Assembly: GCA_964628035.1 (NCBI GenBank)
Contig: CAZVPI010000005.1
Coordinates: 1-64,000, forward strand
Reading direction: 5' to 3'
Length of the DNA stretch: 64,000 bases
Source of the DNA: UBA2199 sp964628035
GTDB lineage: Bacteria; Acidobacteriota; Aminicenantia; UBA2199
Positions 32,215 to 40,023 of this stretch are shown here, in pieces. The position numbers and the translations under genes were made by a program. Under the pieces are notes generated by a model, which worked only from the letters and a program-made list of their open reading frames with translations, was not told the origin of the DNA and ran no database searches. Numbering within the stretch: position 1 is the first letter of the stretch; each line of letters opens with the position of its first letter.

Positions 32215-33309
32215 ATGAACGAAACCAATTTGAGCGAGTTGTTCCTGCGCCTGGCGGCCATCGAGGCGCTGTCGCAGCACGAGATGCCGGTCGCCGATCA
32301 GATCCAGGCGCTGCTGGCCGGGATGGGACTCCGCTCCTTCCGCGACCACTCGCAGGAGAAAACGGGAAGCGACACGGGCAACCTGATCTGCCAGGTGGGG
32401 GACGGCGGCGACACCCTGTTTCTGGCGCACATGGACACGGCGCGTCCGACCGGGGCGCTGAGGCCCCGCATCCTCGCCGACCGCATCACCTCCGATGGCA
32501 CCACCGTGCTGGGCGCCGACAACCGAGCCGGAATCGCCCTGCTGGTGCACGCGGTGGAGTCGGTCTTGGCCGAAGGACGCCGCGGGCGCAATTTCACCCT
32601 GGCCTTTACCGTCTGTGAAGAGACCAGCCTGGCCGGATCGCTGCACCTGGAGATCGATCCGCGCATCCGCCGCTGCTTCATCTTCGACTCCTCCCTGCGC
32701 CCCGGCGCGTTCATCACCGCCAGTTGCGGCGCCAAATCGTTCCGCGCGGCGGTCAAAGGCGTGGCCGCCCATTCCGGGTTGGCCCCGGAGAGGGGGATCA
32801 ACGCCATCGCCGTGGCCGCCCGCGCCCTGTGCCGCATCCGCCAGGGACGGGTAGACGGAGACGCCACGGTCAACATCGGCCTGATCCAGGGCGGTTCGGC
32901 GGTGAACGTGGTGCCGGAAGCGGCGATCCTGAAAGGCGAAGTGCGCGCCTTTGACATGGGACTGGCCGAGACGCTGCTGGAGGAGATCCGCGTCGCATTC
33001 GCCGCTGAGGCCGCCGGCGCCGGCGCCGGCCTGGATTTCAGCGCCGAGTGGGATTTCAAGCCCTACCGGGTGGCGCCGGATTCGGGCATCTACCGGGACG
33101 TGCTGGCGGTCTTGCAGCGGCTGGGCCTCGAGCCGAGTCCGGTCCTTTCCCTGGCCGGCAGCGATGCCAACTCCCTCAACGGTCGGGGCATCCAGGCCAT
33201 CAATCTGGGCATTGGCGCCCAGAATCCCCACGCCGACGACGAGTTCATCCTCTTGGAGGACCTGAACCGCGCCTGCGCCATCGCCATGGAATTGATGAAA
33301 CGATCCTGA
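32215..33309 (+). CDS. M20-family metallopeptidase, PepT-like
   Basis: 364 aa. The dizinc M20 motifs are complete: H72-x-D74 in AHMDT, bridging Asp102 in GADNRAG, the E135-E136 pair in CEETSLAG, and a late His in QNPHADDEF. A small dimerisation domain is inserted in the middle (FRAAVKGVAAHSGLAPERG). No signal peptide, so it is cytoplasmic, and it would trim short peptides or deacylate amino acids. GAGGG precedes the ATG at 32215; frame open upstream runs through the terminator. Placed after the receptor, it could process imported peptides (inference). Confidence 0.88.
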   Translation: MNETNLSELFLRLAAIEALSQHEMPVADQIQALLAGMGLRSFRDHSQEKTGSDTGNLICQVGDGGDTLFLAHMDTARPTGALRPRILADRITSDGTTVLGADNRAGIALLVHAVESVLAEGRRGRNFTLAFTVCEETSLAGSLHLEIDPRIRRCFIFDSSLRPGAFITASCGAKSFRAAVKGVAAHSGLAPERGINAIAVAARALCRIRQGRVDGDATVNIGLIQGGSAVNVVPEAAILKGEVRAFDMGLAETLLEEIRVAFAAEAAGAGAGLDFSAEWDFKPYRVAPDSGIYRDVLAVLQRLGLEPSPVLSLAGSDANSLNGRGIQAINLGIGAQNPHADDEFILLEDLNRACAIAMELMKRS

Positions 33310-33433
33310 GCCGGCGGCAAAAGCGATGCCGGCGGCCGGCTCCCGAGTTCCGGCAGGACACACGGGTCCGCGCGATCTCTGCAGTCCCCGGCTCCCACGT
33401 GAACGGATTCAGCCGGCTGGCCCCGGGCTCAAG

Positions 33434-35608
33434 TCAATCCAGGCTGCGGCGCAGGGCCTCGACAGCGCGCTTGTCCTCCTGCGGCAGCCGGGGCAGGAAA
33501 TCGCGACGGATTCGCTCGTAGCAGTCCAGCGCGCGACGCCGGTCGGGCAGCTTCCGGGCGTAGATCATCAGCAGGTTGAAGCAGGCGTCGTAATTCTGCG
33601 GTTCCAGTTCCAGGCAGCGAGCCCAGTGTTCAGCCGCCCTGGCGAACGATCCGGATAGGGCATAGGACTCGGCCAGGGCGTCGTGGGCCGCCGCCAGGCG
33701 GGGGGCGCTTTCCACGGCGGCCAGCAGCGTCTGTCTGGCCCGCTGCGGATTGCGGCGGGCGTGGAGATACAAACGGCCCTGGTTGACCAGGGCCAGGGCG
33801 AAGCGGGGATCCAGGCTGAGGGCGCGGGCGAACGCCGCCTCCGCCTCGTCGAGCTGGCCGAGGTTCCAGTGGGCCAATCCCAGGTTGTTGTGGCTGGCCG
33901 GATTGCGGGGATCGATGGCCACGCAGCCCGCAAAAGCGGTCAGCGCCTCGCGGAACTGCCCGGTCAGGGAGAGCGTCTCTCCCAGGAGGGCCAGCATCTG
34001 CTCGTCGTTTTCTGCGTGGGACAGCCCGGCGCGCAGCTCGACGACGGCTTGGCCGAAGTCGCCGGCGGCCCGGTACGCGTTGGCCGAGGCGATGCGCGCC
34101 TGCCCGATCTGGGGGTCGGATTCCAGTATCTTCCGCGCAAGCCTGCCGGCCTCGGTCCAGCGGCCTTTGTCGGCCAAGTCGTTGACCAGGCGCAGGGACT
34201 CGATCACCGCGACCTTCTGTTTGGGATCGACGCGGCTTTGTTGCGGGGAATGGGCGGCCGGGGTGGTGATGTAGCCGAGTGAAGCCAGTTTCCGGCGCGT
34301 ACTGGAGTCCAGACGCGGTATCTCGGCGGGCAGCGGATTCTTCGCCCCGGCGGCGTAGAAGCGCAGGAGCTCGGAGCGGAGCCGGCGGCATTCCTCGGGC
34401 CGCGCTCCGGCCAGGTTGCGGGTCTCACCCGGATCGCTCGCGAGATCGAAGAGCTCCTCTGCCGGGGCCAGGACATATTTCCAGTTTGCGGCCAGCAGGG
34501 TCCTCAGCTCTGACCAGCCGTAGTGGATGCGCGAGTAGTAGCTTTCGCCGTAGGCGCGGTCGGAGCTGCGCTCGGTTCCATGCAAGATGGCGCCGAGCAG
34601 CGAGCGTCCCTGCACACCGGCGGGAAGGGGCAGCCCCGCGGCTTCGAGGATCGTCGGCGCCACGTCGACCAGCTCGACGGGACGCGCCAGGCGCTGGCGC
34701 GGGGGCCGGAAAGGAGGGAGCACCAGGAACGGCACGTGCAGCGTCGACTGGTAGACGAAATAGCCGTGGGTTTCCTCGCCATGCTCTCCGAGCCCTTCGC
34801 CGTGGTCGGCGACGACGACGATCAGCGACCGACCCCATAGCCCGCGCGCCTTCAGGAACGAGAAGAACTTCCCCAACTCATCATCCATGAAGGCCACGGC
34901 CGCTCGATAGGGGTGAGCGGGATACCGTCCGCGCCAGGCAGGGGGTGCGTCCCAAGGGGCATGGGGATCGTAGAGGTGGATCCAGGCGAAGAAGCGCCGG
35001 TCTGCGTGGCCGCCGATCCAGGCACGGGCTTCCGCCAGCACGGCATCGGCCGGTTTGCGGACCTCGCCCCAGAAATGGAGGGGATTGTGGGGCTCGAAGC
35101 GGTCTGCGTACAGGTCGAAGCCACGATCCAGGCCGAAGGTGGAATCGAGGACCATCGAGCCGACGAAGGCCGCGGTCGGACAACCTCGGGCCCGGAAAGA
35201 CTCGGAGATCAGCGGCAGTCCCGCCGGGACGCGTGTGGTACGGTTGTCGCGCACACGGTGGTGGAAGGGATAGGTGCCGGACAGGATGGTGGCGTGCGAC
35301 GGCAATGTCAGCGGTGTCTGCGCAAGACAGCGTTCGAAAAGAAGGCCCCCCGCTGCCAAAGCGTCCAGGTTGGGAGTGGACACGAGTCCCGCGCCGTAGC
35401 CGCTCAGATGGTCGGCGCGCAGCGTGTCCAGGGTGATGAGGATGACGCTGGCGCGACGCAGGCGGCGGCGGCGCAGCATGTCGCGCGCGTCTCCGGCGAA
35501 AACCAGCGCCAGCGTGATCGCCAGGGTGAGCGCGGCGCCGGCGGGCCACAAGCGCAGCAGACGGCGCCGCCGGGCGCCCCTTCTCCGGCTCCTCTTGCTT
35601 TCCGTCAT
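33434..35608 (-). CDS. Membrane-anchored sulfatase-like hydrolase with TPR C-terminus (copy 2)
   Basis: 724 aa. A very basic N-terminus (KRSRRRGARRRR) and one membrane helix (about 21-38) lead to the catalytic domain: ILITLDTLRADHLSGYG, then PLTLPSHATILSG with Thr101 at the nucleophile position, VADHGEGLGEHGEE and YGWSELRTLL. TPR repeats fill the last 230 residues (PASHNNLGLAHWNLGQLDEAEAAF-type). The layout matches 23612-25978 almost step by step, so the two are paralogues. A consensus -35 promoter gives a leader of about three bases before the ATG at 35608; open frame further upstream is spurious. Confidence 0.85.
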   Translation of the reverse strand: MTESKRSRRRGARRRRLLRLWPAGAALTLAITLALVFAGDARDMLRRRRLRRASVILITLDTLRADHLSGYGAGLVSTPNLDALAAGGLLFERCLAQTPLTLPSHATILSGTYPFHHRVRDNRTTRVPAGLPLISESFRARGCPTAAFVGSMVLDSTFGLDRGFDLYADRFEPHNPLHFWGEVRKPADAVLAEARAWIGGHADRRFFAWIHLYDPHAPWDAPPAWRGRYPAHPYRAAVAFMDDELGKFFSFLKARGLWGRSLIVVVADHGEGLGEHGEETHGYFVYQSTLHVPFLVLPPFRPPRQRLARPVELVDVAPTILEAAGLPLPAGVQGRSLLGAILHGTERSSDRAYGESYYSRIHYGWSELRTLLAANWKYVLAPAEELFDLASDPGETRNLAGARPEECRRLRSELLRFYAAGAKNPLPAEIPRLDSSTRRKLASLGYITTPAAHSPQQSRVDPKQKVAVIESLRLVNDLADKGRWTEAGRLARKILESDPQIGQARIASANAYRAAGDFGQAVVELRAGLSHAENDEQMLALLGETLSLTGQFREALTAFAGCVAIDPRNPASHNNLGLAHWNLGQLDEAEAAFARALSLDPRFALALVNQGRLYLHARRNPQRARQTLLAAVESAPRLAAAHDALAESYALSGSFARAAEHWARCLELEPQNYDACFNLLMIYARKLPDRRRALDCYERIRRDFLPRLPQEDKRAVEALRRSLD

Positions 35609-35617
35609 CGGCTCATT

Positions 35618-35646
35618 ACTATAGGCCCGCGCGCCGCGGCTGTCAA
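35618..35646 (-). promoter_or_regulatory. Near-leaderless promoter of sulfatase-like gene 2
   Basis: Minus strand TTGACA (35646-35641), 17-bp spacer, TATAGT (35623-35618); expected start 35611, three bases before the ATG. Confidence 0.7.
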
Positions 35647-35658
35647 CGGTCCGGGGGC

Positions 35659-35686
35659 TTGAATTCGCCTCGCGTCCAGGTACAAT
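35659..35686 (+). promoter_or_regulatory. Leaderless promoter of GWxTD gene 2
   Basis: TTGAAT (35659-35664), 16-bp spacer, TACAAT (35681-35686); expected start 35693, one base before the ATG at 35694. An ATG at 35685 lies inside the -10 box and cannot be the start. Confidence 0.7.
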
Positions 35687-35693
35687 GGCGGTC

Positions 35694-36584
35694 ATGGCGT
35701 CGAGTGGAGTGTCCGCCCTGCTGGCCCGCCTGCTGCTGTTCCTATGCCTGCTGCCGGCACCCGGCGGCCGTTCTGCCGCCCAGTCCGACGCCGAGGTGGA
35801 GGACGACGCTCCCATCCGGCTGCTGATGTCCAAGGAGGAGCTGGAGGTGTACGCCCTCCTGGGCGACGCCCGGGCGCGCCTTGAGTTCCTGCGGGAATTC
35901 TGGGAGAAGCGTGACCCGACGCCGGACACGGCGGAGAACGAATTCGCCGATGAATTCCAGCGCCGCATCGAATTCAGCAACCGCTGGTTCCGCGAGGGGG
36001 GGAAGGAGGGTTGGAGAAGCGAGCGGGGGAGGATCCTGCTGATGTTGGGCTTCCCCGACCGCCGCGAGCGGCTGCCGATGCTGGATCAGCCGCGGATCAA
36101 GGCCGCCGAAATCTGGTCGTACCAGGCTCACGCGCTGCGGCTCGAATTCGTCGATCCGGAAGGGCTGGGACGCTTCCGCCTGCGCGGCTGGCCCCTCGAA
36201 CTGCTGGACGCGATTGCGCGCGTCCAGGCACTCGGGGGAGCCGCACCCGGCAGCAGCCTGCGCATCCGGCTGCGCGCCGTCCCCACCGGCCTGCGCATCG
36301 AGGTGCCGCTGAAGGAAATCGCCATCGAGGAGCGCGGCGGTTTTCTGAGCGCCTCCTTCGCCGTCTCCGTGGACGTGTATCGCGACTCTCTCAAGCTGAA
36401 GAGACTGCGGCTGCGGCCGCGATTCGAGGAGGAGCGCGCCGCGCTCCTGGCGCGAGCCCGCATCCTCATCGATGTGCCCTATGCCTATTCCGCGCCAGGG
36501 CGCTACCTGCTGGACGTGATCGTCGAGGACCGCGGTTCCGGCCGGCGCGCCCGCGCCTTCGCCCGCTACCGCAAGCGGAGGTAG
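35694..36584 (+). CDS. GWxTD-domain protein (short paralogue)
   Basis: 296 aa. A signal peptide (about 1-29) precedes a GWxTD-type domain: REFWEKRDPTPDTAENEF and GWRSERGRILLMLGFP, where the signature itself is altered to GWRSE (106-110). A beta-rich C-terminal half follows, and the protein lacks the TPR region of the 693-aa paralogue. Exported; function unknown. Its divergent partnership with a sulfatase-like/TPR gene copies the arrangement at 25978/26060, which argues for a functional pair. Confidence 0.75.
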   Translation: MASSGVSALLARLLLFLCLLPAPGGRSAAQSDAEVEDDAPIRLLMSKEELEVYALLGDARARLEFLREFWEKRDPTPDTAENEFADEFQRRIEFSNRWFREGGKEGWRSERGRILLMLGFPDRRERLPMLDQPRIKAAEIWSYQAHALRLEFVDPEGLGRFRLRGWPLELLDAIARVQALGGAAPGSSLRIRLRAVPTGLRIEVPLKEIAIEERGGFLSASFAVSVDVYRDSLKLKRLRLRPRFEEERAALLARARILIDVPYAYSAPGRYLLDVIVEDRGSGRRARAFARYRKRR

Positions 36585-36604
36585 TTCCGCGCAAGGCCAA
36601 CGTT

Positions 36605-36672
36605 CCCCGGCGCCATCAGGGCCGCGAGGGGGGTTAGGGAAAGGCGGGTTTGCCTGACCCTCGGGCGCCGGA
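36605..36672. terminator. Large stem-loop between convergent genes
   Basis: Outer GGCGCC arms (36609-36614 and 36664-36669) and an inner CGAGGG...TTAGG with CCTGACCCTCG pairing enclose a GC-rich loop. It lies between the ends of GWxTD gene 2 and sulfatase-like gene 3 and could terminate both. Confidence 0.5.
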
Positions 36673-36732
36673 ATCCCAACGCCCATCCGGCTTGTCAAGG
36701 GAGGCGGACCCGTTGCGCCGGTTCCGCCGCGG

Positions 36733-38853
36733 TCAATCGGACTTGCTTTGGGCCTCGGCGATCAAGGCGTCGATGCGCTGACGCTCGGCCGGCGCAAGCT
36801 TGGCCCGGCTGGCCGCGCGGTATTTTTGCAGGAAGGGGAGCGCTTCGGCGGCGCGTCCCGTTTCCAGCAGGGTGATGCCCAGGTTGAGCAGGGCCGGGGC
36901 GAAGTCGGGCTGGACCGCCAAGGTGCGCCTCCAGGCCGCGATCGCCTCGGCGGGGCGGCCGCTGCGGCTGTAGACGATCCCCAGGCCGTTGCCTGCCGAG
37001 AGCAGCGCCGGGTCGATGCCCAGCGCCGCCTGGAAATGCCGCTTGGCGAGCTTCAGGTCGGCTGGCTCGTTGTCGCGGGCGAAGCGGGCCAGCCGCGCTC
37101 CGCCGGCATGGCTCAGCAGCAGGGGGTTCTTGGGGTCGATCGCCAGCGCCCGGGCGTAGCTTTCCAGCGCCTTGTCGATCTCCCCGCCCTGGTAGTAGGC
37201 GATGCCCAGGTAATGGAACTTGTCGGGATCGAAATCCTCGCGGGCAACGCACTCCTCCAGGATGGGGACGGCCCGCCGCCAGGCGCCGTCCAGGGCCAGG
37301 ATGATCCCCAGGCGGGTCAGCAGCTGGAGGTTCCCCGGATTGTTCGCCAGACCCTGTTCCAGCACCGCGATCGCCTCGCCGTTGCGCCGCTGCTTGTGGA
37401 GCATGTAGCCCAGATGGTCGTAGGCCTGGATGAAGCCGGGGCTGGCGGCGAAGACCTCGCGCAGGGTCCTGGCGGCGACGGGAAAATCGCCCTGCTGATA
37501 CTGGCGCACGGCGGCCAGCATCCGCGTCTGCAGCGGCAGCAGCGTCTTCAGGTCGTCCTGGGGGCCGTAGCGCCGCTTGCGCGGCCCGGAGCGGATCTCG
37601 GACAAGTAGCCCAGCGATTCCAGGCGCCGGCGCTCGTCGGCATCGAGCCGGGCGCTGCGGCCGGCGGCCTGCGGGCTCTCCAGGCCGGCCATCAGCCGTT
37701 GCAGCCCGCGCCGCAGGCGCCCCAGGTCGGAGGCGGCGGCCAGGTTACGCTCCTCGCCCATGTCGGTTGCCAGGTCGTACACTTCCGGGATCGGCAGGTC
37801 GATGTACTTGGTGCTCCCCGTGATCATGCCGCGCAGCGGCGCCCAGTCGCGGTTCAGGTGCGGGGTGAGCGACTCGAAATAGATCCCCGGAGAGCGGCGC
37901 CGCCCGGCAGCCAGCACATCGAGGAGCGATTCACCCTGCAGCCCGGCCGGGGGCGCGATGGACAGGACGGCGCACAGGGTGGGGAAGATGTCGGCGTGGC
38001 AGACATTGGCAGCGGACGTTTCCGGCTTGCGCCCGGGCAGGAACACGAACAAGGGGACATGGAGGGTGTTGTTGTAGGCGAAGTAGGAATGCGTGTCCTC
38101 GCCCTTCTCCCCCAGCGCCTCGCCGTGGTCGGAGGTGAAGACCACCACGGTGGATTCCATCAGGCCGCGGCGGCGCAGGAACTCGAAGAGCACGCCCAGC
38201 TGGGCGTCGACAAAGGCCACTTCCCCGGAGTAGGGGTCGCCGGCGTATTCCTCGCGCTGCGGCGGGGGCGGTCGGTAGGGATGGTGAGGGTCGAAAAGGT
38301 GGACCCAGGCGAACCATTTTCCGGACCTGGCCCCGAGCCAGGACATGGCCGGCGCGACGACCTTGTCGGCCGGGCGCTCGACGAACAGGAACTCGTTCCC
38401 GCCGCGCCCGCCCAGGTCGTCGTCGTACAGGTCGAACCCCTGGTCCAGGCCGAAGCGTGAGTCGAGGGGAAAGGCGCCGACGAAGGCGGCGGTCTCGTAG
38501 CCGTGCCCTTTCAGCAGGCTGGCCAGGCTGGTGAACCGGCCGTCGAGCCGGTAGCCGGAATTGTCGCTGATGCCGTGGCGCAGGGGCGTGGAGCCGGTCA
38601 GGATGTTGGCGTGCGAGGGGAGGGTGACGGGGTTGTGGGCGAAGGCCCGGGTGAAGACGAGCGAGCGGGCGGCCAGGGCGTCAAGGTTCGGGGTGCGCAC
38701 GTGCCTGGGGTCGAGGAACCCGAGCCGGTCGTAGCGCAGGGTGTCGACGGTGATCAGCAGAACGTTCAGCGGCTGGCGGGCCGTCCGGACCTTGCCCGAA
38801 CAGGCGAGCAGGGAGACGGCCAGCAGGCAGGCAAGGGCGAGGGTGCGGCGCAT
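36733..38853 (-). CDS. Sulfatase-like lipoprotein with TPR C-terminus (copy 3)
   Basis: 706 aa. Unlike its two paralogues it has a lipoprotein signal (MRRTLALACLLAVSLLAC, Cys18). The catalytic domain shows VLLITVDTLRYDRLG (Asp37), PVTLPSHANILTG with Thr77 at the nucleophile position, FTSDHGEALGEKGE, and TPR repeats from about residue 440 to the end. As in the others, the absence of C-x-P-x-R argues against sulfatase chemistry. TATAAT is placed so that transcription begins on the ATG. It starts eight bases after the CAP-domain gene, so it may also be read from that gene. Confidence 0.85.
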   Translation of the reverse strand: MRRTLALACLLAVSLLACSGKVRTARQPLNVLLITVDTLRYDRLGFLDPRHVRTPNLDALAARSLVFTRAFAHNPVTLPSHANILTGSTPLRHGISDNSGYRLDGRFTSLASLLKGHGYETAAFVGAFPLDSRFGLDQGFDLYDDDLGGRGGNEFLFVERPADKVVAPAMSWLGARSGKWFAWVHLFDPHHPYRPPPPQREEYAGDPYSGEVAFVDAQLGVLFEFLRRRGLMESTVVVFTSDHGEALGEKGEDTHSYFAYNNTLHVPLFVFLPGRKPETSAANVCHADIFPTLCAVLSIAPPAGLQGESLLDVLAAGRRRSPGIYFESLTPHLNRDWAPLRGMITGSTKYIDLPIPEVYDLATDMGEERNLAAASDLGRLRRGLQRLMAGLESPQAAGRSARLDADERRRLESLGYLSEIRSGPRKRRYGPQDDLKTLLPLQTRMLAAVRQYQQGDFPVAARTLREVFAASPGFIQAYDHLGYMLHKQRRNGEAIAVLEQGLANNPGNLQLLTRLGIILALDGAWRRAVPILEECVAREDFDPDKFHYLGIAYYQGGEIDKALESYARALAIDPKNPLLLSHAGGARLARFARDNEPADLKLAKRHFQAALGIDPALLSAGNGLGIVYSRSGRPAEAIAAWRRTLAVQPDFAPALLNLGITLLETGRAAEALPFLQKYRAASRAKLAPAERQRIDALIAEAQSKSD

Positions 38854-38859
38854 GGGACG

Positions 38860-38865
38860 ATTATA
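38860..38865 (-). promoter_or_regulatory. -10 element of sulfatase-like gene 3
   Basis: Minus strand TATAAT (38865-38860), expected start 38853, the A of ATG. No good -35 box; the upstream sequence is the purine-rich repeat. Confidence 0.5.
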
Positions 38866-39943
38866 ACATCATTCGCGGAAGCGAGGGGAAGGGGACGGTG
38901 CGGCTAGGGGGGAAAAGGAGTGGAGAGGCAAAGGGGTAGAGGGGGAGAGAGGGAAAGGGGTTGAGCAAGAGAAGGAAAGAGGTGAGAGGAAAAAGGCAAA
39001 AAGAAAAAGTGGAAGAAAGGGACTGGTACACCGCATGGCGGCGGCAGGAGAGCCGTCCTGATCCGACCCCATCCGGCGCCCCCCCTTCCTGCAGGACGGA
39101 GCGCAGCTCGGTGAAGAGGACCAACGTCAGGGCGAACGCGCCGCCGGGATAGGCCGGGCTGCGGGCGAAGGCCACTCCCTGGCTCCAGGACAGGGGGGTG
39201 ATGCCCTTGATCTCCTGGAGGAGCTTGAGGAATCCCGTCTCCGCCTCGGTGAAGGCCAAGGTGACGATCAGGGCCGACCCGTAGGCGTCGGCAAGCCTGG
39301 CCGGCGTCGCGCCATTCAGGAACGCCCGCGACGCGAGGCGGCAGTGGTCGCGCAGGGCGGTGCGGTCGGCGCCGGACAGCGCCATGCCCGCCGGGAAGCG
39401 GCCGGCGATGCGTTCCTCCATTCGCCGCTCCATTTCCGCGGCGGGCACCGGCTCGTATAGCCGTGCGAATTCCTGGGCGGCGTAATGGATGCCGCCGCTC
39501 TGCGCGATGCCCACGCCCAGGTGGGTGTAGTCGCGGTCGAGGATGTTCTCGCGATGGGCGGGGCTGGCCATCAGCGCCTCGTGAAAGAAGCGCACGACGG
39601 AGGTGGCGCTGCGGGCCACGTTTTCGCCCACCTTGGAAAAATGGAGGCCCACGGCGGCGGCACGGCTCTCGAGGCCCGGCTGGCCGGGGAGATCATGGGC
39701 CAGCCGCCCGGCGGCGATCATGCGTCCGCAGTGCTCCCGGGCCATGGCGCGCAGGCTCGGGTCGCGGGCCAGGGCGGGCAGCCCATGGCGCCCGCGCTCC
39801 TCGTTGGCCAGGGCCAGGAGCTTGTCCTCCATCTGTTCCAGGCTGAGCCCGAGGTCCTCGACCTGGAAGCCCTCGCGCGGGGGCGTCGCCTGAAGGGAAA
39901 AAGCCAGGATCGCCAGCGGCAGGAGAAGGGTCGGGCTCCTCAT
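38861..39943 (-). CDS. Secreted CAP-domain (SCP/PR1-like) protein
   Basis: 360 aa. A signal peptide (about 1-20) precedes a CAP domain (about 38-165) with LANEERGRHGLPAL, REHCGRMIAAGRLAHD, GENVARS and SPAHRENILDRDYTHLGVG, as in bacterial YkwD-like proteins. A second helical region runs to about 300. The last 60 or so residues are low-complexity Leu/Phe/Pro/Ser and are encoded by a purine-rich repeat (about 38880-39040), so the natural C-terminus may have been replaced by read-through into a repeat. The start is fixed by a leaderless promoter. Function of bacterial CAP proteins is unsettled. Confidence 0.8.
   Translation of the reverse strand: MRSPTLLLPLAILAFSLQATPPREGFQVEDLGLSLEQMEDKLLALANEERGRHGLPALARDPSLRAMAREHCGRMIAAGRLAHDLPGQPGLESRAAAVGLHFSKVGENVARSATSVVRFFHEALMASPAHRENILDRDYTHLGVGIAQSGGIHYAAQEFARLYEPVPAAEMERRMEERIAGRFPAGMALSGADRTALRDHCRLASRAFLNGATPARLADAYGSALIVTLAFTEAETGFLKLLQEIKGITPLSWSQGVAFARSPAYPGGAFALTLVLFTELRSVLQEGGAPDGVGSGRLSCRRHAVYQSLSSTFSFCLFPLTSFLLLLNPFPSLPLYPFASPLLFPPSRTVPFPSLPRMML
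38880..39040. repeat. Purine-rich degenerate repeat inside the CAP gene 3' end
   Basis: About 160 bases almost free of C and T on the plus strand, with recurring GAGAGG and AAAGGGG words, some seven bases apart. A REP-like GGGGACGGTGC lies at 38891-38901. Confidence 0.6.
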
Positions 39944-39949
39944 GGCACG

Positions 39950-39978
39950 ATGGTAGGGAGCGGCGGGGAAAATGTCAA
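39950..39978 (-). promoter_or_regulatory. Leaderless promoter of the CAP gene
   Basis: Minus strand TTGACA (39978-39973), 17-bp spacer, TACCAT (39955-39950); expected start 39943, the A of ATG. Confidence 0.65.
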
Positions 39979-40023
39979 TGCGTGACCCGGACAGGTCCCC
40001 TGCCGCGATGCGGCCGTCTCCCC

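Noticed and set aside
35685..35693. ATG nine bases before the chosen start of the second GWxTD gene
   Set aside because: It lies inside the TACAAT -10 box.
23612..38853. Calling the three enzymes arylsulfatases
   Set aside because: All lack the Cys/Ser-x-Pro-x-Arg formylglycine motif; Thr and His occupy the key positions.
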